Made by a program: the position numbers and the translations under genes. Below the pieces are notes generated by a model. It was given only the letters and a program-made list of their open reading frames with translations. It searched no databases and was not told the origin of the DNA. 64,000 nucleotides of DNA from positions 329,742,227-329,806,226 of the forward strand of contig NC_085136.1 in assembly GCF_035046485.1 (NCBI RefSeq), written 5' to 3'. The DNA is from Aedes albopictus. Its lineage: Eukaryota; Arthropoda; Insecta; Diptera; Culicidae. Below, one piece after another: positions 20,080 to 29,800 of the stretch (position 1 is its first letter; each line of letters starts with the position of its first letter).

Positions 20080-22944
20080 ATGTCGTATGTAGTCAATCCT
20101 AATATTGAACCATACCGCAAAGGTCAATCTTTTTCCAGTTGGATTAAACGATTAGGATTTCATTTTCGAGTCAACAAAGTCAGTGATGATCAAAAGAAGG
20201 ATCAAATGTTTCTATTAGGTGGAGATTACCTTTTTAGTATGGCGGACAAATTGTATCCGACCGAAACAATGTTAGACGAAGTGTCTTATGAAATTTTAAT
20301 TCAAAAGCTTAAAGAAAAACTTGATAAAACTGATTCAACTCTACTACAAAGGTATCATTTTAGTATGAAAGTGCAACAACCTGGGGAAACTGCAAGTGAT
20401 TTCATTTTTTCGCTTAAAGCTTTGGCGGGACATTGTGAATTTGGTGACCAAAAAAATCGCCTTATACTTGATCGCATTCTTGTTGGTTTAACTAATAATT
20501 CCCTTAGGCATGAACTTTTAACTAAAGATAGTTCGAAATTGACTTTAGCACATGTTGAAAACATTATCGCTTCTTGGGAAATGGCGGATATTCATACAAC
20601 AACTTTTAAGAACAATGACAATGTTGACTTAGTGGCTTCAATTGACAATAGATATTCTTTCCATAATAGAAGACAATTGGCTGTAAGTGAGATGACAAAA
20701 AGGTTCCATGGTTTTCGTAAGGCAGTTAAAAGTAATTTTGATTTTCGATCTGCAAAAGATCACCATCACACAGCAACATCCAAATTCCAGCAACCTAGGC
20801 GTCGATACCCACCAACTGGTACAATCCATAAGCGCAGAAGAATGGACGACACACAATGGACAATGGAACAACCTTTCTGTGATTACTGCGGACGTAGAGG
20901 TCACCTGCGAAGAAAGTGCTACAAACTGAAGGACGATTTTTGCGACGAAGAAGTCAACCACATTCCTGAGGCGGTTACCGATGACACAAATGGACTGTCC
21001 GAGGAGGTTGACAGGTTGATGACCATCGACTGTGGTTCGGAAGATAGTGATTCAGGTGAACTAGAGTGCATGCATGTTTCTTCCATTGGGAAAAGTGATC
21101 CATGTCTACTGAATGTCTCTATTGAAGACAATACTATACAGATGGAGGTTGACAGTGGTTCTTCAGTTACAGTGATGGACAAAAGTTTATTTTCTTCTAA
21201 ATTTGACATTCCTTTATCAAAAAGCTCAAAACAACTTGTAGTGGTCAATGGTTCCAGATTAAAAGTGTCTGGAGAAGTGGAAGTTAAAGTTGAACATAAT
21301 GACAAAATAGCAAATTTACATCTTTTAGTGATTGATTGTGATTACCAGTTCATTCCTTTACTGGGTAGACCATGGTTGGATGAATTTTGTCCCAACTGGA
21401 GAAATTTTTTTGGTGATTTGATGCCAGTGAACAATATTTTGAAAAATCAAAGCAAAACACTAGTTGCTGATACAAATTCAAACTTTAATGACATAGTTGT
21501 CAAGAATTCGACTAAAACTGTAAAACATTTTGAATCAGACTTGATTTTAACTCGTCAAGTGCCAGTTTTTGAACATTTTTATGACGTTCCCTTTCATTTT
21601 CGGGAGATTATTTTAAAATGTGATAATAGGTGTAATTTAATGATTACTGTTGGAACTAGATCGCGCACAACTGCTAGTATTTTGGGCAACGTTAAAGAGC
21701 CGATATTTTCAACGTTTGGTTTGTTGAATGCGGTGCAAGCATCAAACAACAGTGCTGCCTTAATGGGCAATGCTGATGTTTGTTTAAGATTCCGATCGAA
21801 AGTGTCCTTGCCTACGAAATATGATCGAGAACTGCAGAAAAGCTTGATGTTGGAAAACAACTCACCGGTATATTTACTGGATATGGCAAAGCAGACAAGG
21901 CGTTATACGTTGTTACAACAGCTTTTAAACTTTTTACACCATGGTTGGCACACTGCTTTCAAAAAGTTTGTTGTTGCTTGTGGCCTTTGTACAAGTTTGG
22001 CAATACTTCCAAAGCTAAATATCATTACAAAATGCAAACCTGCCAAGATACCATTTGATGAGAAACACACAATCGATTTTCGTTTCAAGTACAATGCCTT
22101 CTTATTGTTGGTGAATAGTTTCTCTAAATGGGTGGAGGTAAACAGTATGAGAAAAACTTTATCAAAATGTGTTGATTGGTTTAGATTGCCAGACTTATTG
22201 TCGGACGATGGTATTTCTTTCAACTCACATTCCATTCACAAATGTATTCAAACACAAATACTGAACAATCCTGCTGAAAATGGCCAGGGAAAGAGACTAG
22301 TACAAACGGTAAAACATTTGTTCGGGAAGTTTTCCTTGATCTTGGGAATGATTGAGTTGAGTATTGAAATCCAGATAATTTTATTGCTTATTGGTTACGA
22401 AATCAACCGTGTGACGTTGGAAGTTTACTTTCCTTCCATAAATCTACTTATTTACCAGCACCACTTTCCGCATCTACATAAGAAATGGGTAATTGCATGT
22501 TTCCTGAAACGTTTTTCTGAATTATTATTACAGACCATGGTTTGGGGCAAAGCGACTTCTACCGCACATCCAACCCGAGACAGAGTTGAACGACGAGGGC
22601 CGAAGCATCCGAGGCTATCGATTCAAGCGTTCAAGACTGGTTGGCCGATGCTGACTGTCGTGCAACCTGGAGGAGAAATCGCAGAAGGAAACGATGTCTG
22701 GCAATTACCAGATCGGAGTAATACTGAAGATCGCCGGTACAATAGTGATGAAATGATAGTGCACAGAAATAAGAAAAGAAATTCGTTAATGCTAGAGCTA
22801 AATTGCCTATCTCAACGTTTAAAAATATTTGACAAGATTACAGAAAGACATTGTTCATCAAATAAGGTTAGGCTTACTGGCCTACCTAGGCTTTCAAGAA
22901 TAGTTAGTATATCTAGAATAAGAAGTGATCTGATTTTTGAATAA
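20080..22944 (+). CDS. Gag-protease-integrase polyprotein lacking reverse transcriptase (954 aa)
   Basis: The first ATG in the frame is 20080 (MSYVVNPN). In order: a Ty3/gypsy-type Gag with a helical capsid-like region (residues about 10-190), a CCHC zinc knuckle (Cys267, Cys270, His275, Cys280), an aspartic protease with DSG at 358-360 and a downstream LLGRPWL, then a short start-of-RT-like piece (PVFEHFYDVPFHFRE). The palm and catalytic YxDD region are missing. A probable RNase H tail remnant (MGNADVCLR) follows, then an integrase-like region with Asp666 and Asp709/710. Where the catalytic Glu is expected (NGQ-x-x-R) there is Lys738, so the integrase should be inactive. The C-terminal 180 residues are basic and unrecognised. 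The frame is uninterrupted across the deletion, which is odd for a dead copy. Confidence 0.85.
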   Translation: MSYVVNPNIEPYRKGQSFSSWIKRLGFHFRVNKVSDDQKKDQMFLLGGDYLFSMADKLYPTETMLDEVSYEILIQKLKEKLDKTDSTLLQRYHFSMKVQQPGETASDFIFSLKALAGHCEFGDQKNRLILDRILVGLTNNSLRHELLTKDSSKLTLAHVENIIASWEMADIHTTTFKNNDNVDLVASIDNRYSFHNRRQLAVSEMTKRFHGFRKAVKSNFDFRSAKDHHHTATSKFQQPRRRYPPTGTIHKRRRMDDTQWTMEQPFCDYCGRRGHLRRKCYKLKDDFCDEEVNHIPEAVTDDTNGLSEEVDRLMTIDCGSEDSDSGELECMHVSSIGKSDPCLLNVSIEDNTIQMEVDSGSSVTVMDKSLFSSKFDIPLSKSSKQLVVVNGSRLKVSGEVEVKVEHNDKIANLHLLVIDCDYQFIPLLGRPWLDEFCPNWRNFFGDLMPVNNILKNQSKTLVADTNSNFNDIVVKNSTKTVKHFESDLILTRQVPVFEHFYDVPFHFREIILKCDNRCNLMITVGTRSRTTASILGNVKEPIFSTFGLLNAVQASNNSAALMGNADVCLRFRSKVSLPTKYDRELQKSLMLENNSPVYLLDMAKQTRRYTLLQQLLNFLHHGWHTAFKKFVVACGLCTSLAILPKLNIITKCKPAKIPFDEKHTIDFRFKYNAFLLLVNSFSKWVEVNSMRKTLSKCVDWFRLPDLLSDDGISFNSHSIHKCIQTQILNNPAENGQGKRLVQTVKHLFGKFSLILGMIELSIEIQIILLLIGYEINRVTLEVYFPSINLLIYQHHFPHLHKKWVIACFLKRFSELLLQTMVWGKATSTAHPTRDRVERRGPKHPRLSIQAFKTGWPMLTVVQPGGEIAEGNDVWQLPDRSNTEDRRYNSDEMIVHRNKKRNSLMLELNCLSQRLKIFDKITERHCSSNKVRLTGLPRLSRIVSISRIRSDLIFE

Positions 22945-22985
22945 TTGTTCATTCGAATGTTCATGCTTCCCGAAGGGGGAAGGAC

Positions 22986-23313
22986 TATTGTATACTGAAT
23001 TTACTTTGTATAAATGCACCTTAGCGTGCAATCAAATGATCAAACAATCATTAACTGCTTGCGCGCGGGGACGCGCAAGCGTACGCGCAACTGCGCGATC
23101 GATATTATAAATACAATAAAGCGGCGTCTGGACGCTCTCTTTTAGTTATCAACACTCGAACAAGTCAAACGTATTTATCTTTATCGCTTACCCCGGAAGA
23201 ATCCCCCAGTGATCTATTGAACCTTAGTGATTGTATCATAGTGAATCTGTGAGTCCGTTCGTTGGTGATTAACCCATTGGATATTGGAATAACCCGGAAC
23301 ACCGGATTTATTA
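22986..23313 (+). repeat. 3' LTR of nested element
   Basis: 328 bp, no difference seen by eye from 18972-19299. Confidence 0.95.
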
Positions 23314-24156
23314 CTCATCTGAACCTTCTTCTTCTAATTCGTGGCTGGTAGAATCTCCACTGTTGATTTGTCGTACCTTATCCTTCCGGCGACGTGAGCC
23401 GACTTCCTTCCGTCCCTTTCGTCCTGCACTTTCCTTCGTCTTGGTTTTACAGCATCTCCTGAAATGTCCTATCAGATGGCACTTCTCGCATCGCTTGTCT
23501 CTGGCTGGGCATTCGTCGTCATTTGCATAGTGTCCGCTTCTACCGCACCGGAAGCATTCTCCTCGTGAGCCGGTTGATACCCGATGGACCTCCTCGCTTC
23601 TTTGTAGATGTTTCTTGTGCTTCTCGATCGTCTCCAATGAGCGGCCCAGCTCGACCGTCTGCGATAACGTCATGTCTCCTTTGGTCAGGATTTTGGCCCT
23701 CAGGTCATCCGAAAACCCCTTTCCAAATATTTGCTCCTGGATGGCTACCTCCAGCCAGTCACCATACTCGCACATCTGGCCTTGTTCTCGTAGCCGCAGA
23801 ACAAACTTCTCAATGGACTCATCCGGTCCTTGCTCCAAGTTTCTAAATATGTGCCTTTCACGGGGTAGGCACTTAAGAGGCAAAAAATAATCGTCCAAGA
23901 GCTTCATCGCTGCTTTATAAACGTCAGACCCATCCGGCACATCTAGGTCTTCTTCTCCTTTTAGGTTGAAGTAGATGTCCTGCACGTCGCTGCCTGCATA
24001 GTGGAGTAAATATGACCTTTTTCTAGCTGCGACGGTGACGTTGTTCACTTCGAGAAAGATTTCGAACGACCGCTTCCATTTCTTCCAGCGGCATGATACG
24101 GTCGACGTGTCGCTAGGATCAAACTTCGGCATTGCAGATCCAGCCAATCCATCCAT
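23314..24156 (-). pseudogene. Gypsy gag, cut at its 3' end by the nested LTR element
   Basis: Minus-strand frame from the ATG at 24156 (MDGLAGSAMPKF). A capsid-like region with WKKWKRSFEIFL and a major-homology-like stretch (ESIEKFVLRLREQGQMCEYG) is followed by two CCHC knuckles (CFRCGRSGHYANDDEC and CEKCHLIGHFRRCC) and a basic tail. The acidic end EEEGSDE runs to the CTCAT duplication and would continue in frame into pol beyond the insertion. The stop now used is supplied by the nested LTR. Confidence 0.9.
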
Positions 24157-24333
24157 ATCGAATCTTTCAATAGTTCCTTTCGTTCTGTTTCGCCCACAGT
24201 CCCGGATCACACCAGTTTGTTTACAAATTTCACGTCGACTTTCGAACCGAATTTAATCGTTTCCCGCGTCCCGAATTGAATCGATTTTTCGATGACCGCG
24301 ATGACGAGGCTCTAGTTCACCTCCGTCGCCAAA

Positions 24334-24475
24334 TGTTACCGTGATATCCGTTCCGTAACCGTTTGAAATTACCGAAATAAATTACTTAAGAAATTCGTTC
24401 GACCGTTTATTTACTTTTCTCTTGTTTCAACTGATTTCCCTCCCGTGTTGCCAGTTGACTTATCCGCATATAACA
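24334..24475 (-). repeat. 5' LTR of the gypsy element
   Basis: 142 bp. Followed on the minus strand by TT then the primer-binding-like TGGCGACGGAGG. Confidence 0.95.
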
Positions 24476-24528
24476 GGCGCCCACCGATGCTGTTATGACA
24501 CAGTCGGCTTGGTCACATGAACTTCAGC

Positions 24529-25363
24529 CAAGGATGGGAATACTCACTTGCAAAGAGTTATTGCGAATCTTTCCTGAAATCCGCATACTGGCCAACAATT
24601 TGTGCGCCGACAGCCCATGCGCCGGGTTGTGCGCCATACAAAATGTAAATAAACAAGTGTCAAAATGGTTCGCGCCAAGAGCTCTATCTCTCTTAGGGTT
24701 CGGATCCATTTTTTGTCTAAAACATTGAACTTCCTTATGTCTGGAAATAATGTACAACAAAGATATTATTGCCGGTAACAACGCTTTTACTTCATTAAAC
24801 CTCTGATTAATAGTGATTTGGCTAGTGAAAAACTTGGCGCATAGGCAATCGGCGCGCAAATTGTGCGCTGGTGTGTGGATTTGAGTTAATCGTCGCAAAG
24901 TGACCAACACACATTATACCCTGGCGCGCAACCTAGAGGTAGAAGAGCAACTTGTCGAAATGCTAAAAATTCTCGAGAAGCTCAATACACTCACTTGATG
25001 TTTTCTCAGCTCAGAAGCGTGCAATCAAGAAATGATGTATGGACGACTTTTGCCTTGTGGTTTGGTCTAAAACTTTTCCGAATAGAGTAGGGGTCCCACA
25101 CACATACCAAAGTCGTGAAGGAGCTGCGCAGGCAACTCTCCACAAGGTGAATGTAAATTACACTCACCTCGTAGAGAGTCGCTTTCACAGCCCTGTCACG
25201 ACTTTAAGATGCGCGTGCGATCTCTACTCTATTCGGCAAAGAGGAGTTTTAGAGCAAATCACAAGACAAAAGTCGTCCATACATTGTTTCTTGATTGCAT
25301 GCTTCTGAGCTGAGATAATAGCAAGTGAGTGTAACTCTTTGCAAGTGAGTGTTCCCATCCCTG
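24529..25363. mobile_element. Composite foldback element with nested inverted repeats
   Basis: Outer termini: CAAGGATGGGAATACTCACT at 24529 against a 31-bp inverse copy ending at 25363 (reads CAGGGATGGGAACACTCACT in reverse). An inner inverted repeat pairs CTCAGCTCAGAAGCGTGCAA (about 25008) with its inverse near 25300, and GACGACTTTTG near 25044 with CAAAAGTCGTC near 25268. Probably one MITE-like element inside another. No transposase. Confidence 0.75.
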
Positions 25364-25479
25364 ACTTAAGAACTATGGTGACTGGCGTGGACTACACCAA
25401 TGAAAAGCCCTCAAGTAATCCGTGCGTTCCGTGTATTGAAGGCAAACATTAACGTATATCGTTCAAATCGAAAAAGAGG

Positions 25480-25865
25480 AGTGCGACAAAAGATTCCGAT
25501 CTCTGCGGCCCTATGGAGATGATATCGATTGGAGAAAGCAGATACTTCATTACTGAAGTCGTAGAAAAAAGTTCTGGCTGCTCTTCAAGATTTCAGAGCT
25601 TTCGTTGAGACACAAACCGGTAAGAAACTAAAACGGTTAAGAACCGACAATGGTAAGGAGTATATGGCAAGGAATGTCGAGCGCTACTTCCAAGAAAGTG
25701 GTATTGCCCACAAGACAACGGTAGCCTACAATCCAGAACAAAATGGTGTAGCAGAAAGGATGAACCGATCGATGATGTAGCGAGCTAGAGGTTTGTTGTT
25801 CGACGCTGGATTGATCAAACGTTTTTTGGCAGAAGCTGTCAGTGCCGCAGTTTACCTTATAACAT
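25480..25865 (+). pseudogene. Ty1/copia integrase fragment
   Basis: Plus-strand peptides in copia integrase order: DLCGPMEMISIG (first catalytic Asp), then after a frameshift RLRTDNGKEYMA (second Asp) and PEQNGVAERMNRS (Glu), followed by an in-frame TAG and RGLLFDAGLIKRFLAEAVSAAVYL. No LTRs are visible around it. Dead fragment. Confidence 0.85.
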
Positions 25866-26891
25866 CTAAAGATAATTAGGTTAATATTATTTAAGGATAT
25901 TGCAAACACACTTCCTGCTTCAAAGAGTATCTTAGATACTGACACTTACTTCTTTCATTTTGATGTAGGTAGTAATAACACAGAATAATCAGAACATCAC
26001 CAAAACCAACTGAGGTAGCGCCGTAGCGCTACCGTCACTTAGTCGGTGCCATCACCATGGAAACATCTTTACAGCACAGTCAGGCTTACTCCTCGTCTCT
26101 TCTCCGTCGTGCACGCAATCCGTCATCATTAGAACAAACATCGCTTCATCACTCAAAGTTATTTCATTCTGGAACCACATAATGACAAAACGCGGTATGT
26201 ATCGACAACGAATGTCGACGCTCTCGATACTTACTTCGGCACTAGGCACCATTGATTGGCGTGACACCTCTGGATGGCGTAGCGCTATCAGCCGCCACTT
26301 CAGCAACGCGGAACTGAGTTTGGACACAATCCTTCGTAATTCATCTCAAAAACAATAAGCCACATTCCATCAGAATTAACACAGAACAAACACTCCTTCA
26401 CTCGTGGAGTAGAAGAACCATCCGGATGGCGTAGCACCAGTCAAACCGTCAGCGGAATCGCGAAAAAAATGTGACAAGCAGCTCAAAACACGACTGCACA
26501 ATGCAACGCCTACTGATGTGATTCGTTCAGAGTTAGCAGCATCCCACGTGTGTCATAAGAATAACGTGCGCCGGTCGGTAGGATGCTGTGATGGCGAGGA
26601 AGCTGGTCGTAACCTGCCAAAAATGCACGTGAATCGTAAAGTGTCTAGCTTCTATATTCATACTGCCGAAATGTGCAAGTCCGTTTCTGTTTCGTTGTGT
26701 TTTCGCTATCCCTTTCTAACATCATCAATCAGTTCTGTTTACATTTTGTTTCGAATGACCTCGATAAACAGCTGTAAGCTGCATCTTGCTGCATAGCAGG
26801 ATTGCGTCTGGTTTGTGTTTTTTTAAGACTCAAAAACTAAGTGTTCCGAGCAGGTAATAGGTATCAATTTACGGTGAAACTACAAGTAGCA
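25866..26891. other. Intergenic DNA and presumed 5' flank of the plus-strand THAP-ZAD gene
   Basis: No gene supported. A GTAGCGCCGTAGCGCTAC inverted motif at about 26015 and a related GGATGGCGTAGC word at about 26273 and 26425 suggest a small dispersed repeat. The promoter of the THAP-ZAD gene should lie towards the right end; no clear core element is seen. Confidence 0.5.
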
Positions 26892-29800
26892 ATGCCATGT
26901 GTGGTCCCCACCTGTGGAACGTCCGAGGGAAGCTTCATGCTGTTCCCGAGGGATGGAACCCTTTCGGAGCGCTGGTTCGAGGCGATTCAGATCGGTTGCG
27001 GCATCCTGATGGAGCTGGACGAGGACCGAGATCTGAGCCAGACGGAGATATGCCTGTGGCACTTTGGCACGGATGAAGCGTCACTGGACGACGAGGAGGA
27101 TGATCATCGGTACCGGGAGCCGAAGCTGTTCGCCAATGGGTATGTAATAAATAGGCTACATAGGCTTCTGCCACCGTTTGACCAACTGGTAAGGTAAGAC
27201 CTCTGGAATGGTACTTCTAAATGTCGAGAAGGCATACGATTCAGTATGGCAGGAATTAAACCTGCACAAGATGCTACTAGGAAACTTTCCAATGTATATT
27301 CTGAAGATTATACGGTCCTGTTCGTTTTTCTATGGACACAGCATTTGCCAGACCATCACGAAATACGTTACGGTGTTCCGTAAGTATCATAAAACATAAG
27401 ACCGTTCGCAATGCTGTTTTATTTTGTATGGCGAGTTTTAAAATTTTTAAAACTCGCCATACAAAATAAAACAGCATTGCGAACGGCCTAATGATGGTGT
27501 ATAATCTGCAATGGCAACTAACATTCCAGGTTTTATGAAGGTAACACCGTAACACTCAAATTCATCAACGCCTTAATTTTCAGCACTGGAGAAAAGGTGG
27601 AAATCACCAGTTGCCGCCTATGTCTGCATTTCTTCCCGCGTTCCTACGTACTTTCGGCCGATGGGAATCTCGCCGGAAGTGATCTCAAGTCGACCATCTA
27701 CGAGACGTTGACCATCGCCATCGGGGAAGGCGATTTCCTGCAGCACGTTTGCATCGAATGCCTAGCCCGACTGGAGCTACTGGTCTCAATTCAGCGGGAA
27801 TTTTCCCAGTCGGAAGTGGAATTTCAAGAGTTGCTTAAATCCGCACGGGAATGCTCGTTCGATGTGCACAGTATGGTCAAGCTGGAGCATCCCTCGGTGG
27901 ATGCTCTCATAGAGGAAGAACGAGCCGAATCGACACCGGAGCCGGAGTACGACGTTGTGGAGGAAATCATCGACGATGGGCAGACGGCCGAGAAAGCTAC
28001 CGTTCGGGTTACTATTACGGAACGGAAGAAAACGGGGCCGGCTGTGGTCAAGTAAGTTGATAAGGAATGTTCTATTGGTAATAAGGCGAGCAAAACTTTT
28101 GGAATTTCCTGATCTTGTTGATTGTAAGCATTCAACTTCACAAACCTGGTTGAAATTTTTATGTTCTAAGGCATACTACATATCAAGTTAGAAAGCGTTC
28201 AGACTTGAAACACCTTCCGATTCCGATAGATTTCAGGATGGTAAAAATAGCGAATATTCAAAAGATGTACGGTCAAATAATAATATAGAATACAAAGAAT
28301 TATTCGGAAAAAGCTCACCAATTTCCATTTTGTTGGTCGCTGGACGCTTCGATTTCTTTCTATCTTAGCGCCAAACACTGTTCTAGTTATAATAGTTTAT
28401 TTATCTGCTAATTGCGCGTTAGTATTTCTTCATTTTTGACTCACTGTTTCCTTCCCGCGTTGAACAACGCACTCCCGGCAAGAAATATTCGAAAACTAGC
28501 CGATCTTACTTTTAACAGAGTGAAAACTTGAGACACCTGTACTCTAACATCCCGCCTCAATTGATCAATCACAGCATCGTCCGAAGTTTTCCAAATCGTG
28601 GAGCAGCAAGGCTTTTCATCATCAAGGCCGCTATTTGAACCTCGGTTGGCTGGTACTGAAGTCTGATCTGCTTCTGCTGAATCAGATCTCGCAGGAAAAA
28701 GTACTGTACATATATCAATGTGCTTCATTCTTTCATGCTTTCTTGGTTCTTCACAGATGGCAATGTACGGCTGATTGTCTTCATATACAGTCACCGGTAA
28801 GGCAACTGGCACGTCGAGCATCTTCAAGAGGTTCACCACCCACATCGCTTCGCAGCTAGCATGACAAAGAGCCATGAACTCCGCTTCAGTGGTCGACAAT
28901 GTACACGGATCGCCGGTCATTTGGATTGTTGCCCCAGTCCGCATCGGCAAACACGGACTACGGCGAGTGTTTCCGAATCCGTCGACCGCCGGAAAGCCAA
29001 GTGATAATCGACGGTAGCTCGCAGGTACATCAGTATTCTCTTCAGGTGTATCCAACCCAAGAAACATAACTAGCTGAATAGCAGTTTCTTAAGCTGAAGT
29101 TTGCTTAAGAGTCTACATTTATACAGCGAAAATGGTTGTTCGTCCGTCGCGCAACACTGGAAACTCGCGAAGTAACTTACCGCTGCGCAGATGTCCGGCC
29201 TCGACTTTACCATCAGGTACAGCAAGCAACCGATCAGCTCCTTGTACGGCTTCTTCGTGACCCGTTTCGGATCTTCACACTTGAGTAGCTTCAGATGAGG
29301 ATCCATCGGTATAGCAGAAGGTCGACAATCTGCCATCCCGAACCGCTGCAGAATCTTCATCAGGTACTGCTTCTGATCAACCGTCATAACGCCCTTCGTT
29401 TCCGGTTGATGTTCAGTCCAAGGAAACATCTCACGTCCTCCAGAACCGGCAACAAACGACACAGTTTTCGCAGCAGCGCCAGCGCCGGCTTTCGCAGGCT
29501 GCTTCCTCTCGTGGTTTCAGACTTGCTCTTGGCGCAGTCCAGATTCCGGGCATCCGGCCCGTTTGTGGCCAAATTTTCCGCAGCCAAAGCACTTCAATCT
29601 ACACTTTCCACCGGACTTATCAGCAAACACGACGTCCTCCGGTTCTTTATTCGATGAATTTCTTCCCTTGCGCTTCGATTTGACGTCCAAGTGCTTCCCC
29701 TTCACGAATTCCAGGGTCAATTTCTCCAAAACCGCCTCCATGGCCGTGTTCACTGACTCATACGACGACTGCATGGTCAGCATCAGATAGCACACGATGT

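Larger units (their letters stand above)
18972..23313 (+). mobile_element. Nested LTR element, RT-deleted, with 328-bp LTRs
   Basis: LTRs at 18972-19299 and 22986-23313 are each 328 bp with no difference seen by eye, so insertion is recent. CTCAT is duplicated at 18967-18971 and 23314-23318. A polypurine tract GAAGGGGGAAGGA directly precedes the 3' LTR. The LTR carries TATAAATA followed closely by AATAAA. One long frame encodes gag, protease and integrase-like parts without a reverse transcriptase core, so the copy is non-autonomous. It lies in the gag-pol junction of the older gypsy element, in the opposite orientation. LTR ends are TATTGT...TTATTA rather than TG...CA. Confidence 0.93.
15177..24475 (-). 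mobile_element. Ty3/gypsy LTR retrotransposon with three nested insertions
   Basis: Two 142-bp LTRs (TGTTACCGTG...CATATAACA) enclose a minus-strand gag-pol. GGCGC is duplicated at 15172-15176 and 24476-24480. Inside the 5' LTR on the minus strand, a primer-binding-like TGGCGACGGAGG begins two bases in; a purine-rich AGAAAGGGAAATG precedes the 3' LTR. Inserted DNA: a 381-bp MITE (16043-16423), a 116-bp TTAA element (17246-17361) and a 4342-bp LTR element (18972-23313). Subtracting these with their target duplications leaves about 4.44 kb. Gag and pol are in one frame across the nested insertion site. A premature stop and a frameshift near the pol 3' end indicate that it was already decaying or has decayed since. 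Confidence 0.95.

Noticed and set aside
23311..24210. Starts of the gypsy gag at 24210 and of the nested polyprotein at 20071
   Set aside because: These codons are GTG and TTG. The first ATGs in frame are at 24156 and 20080.
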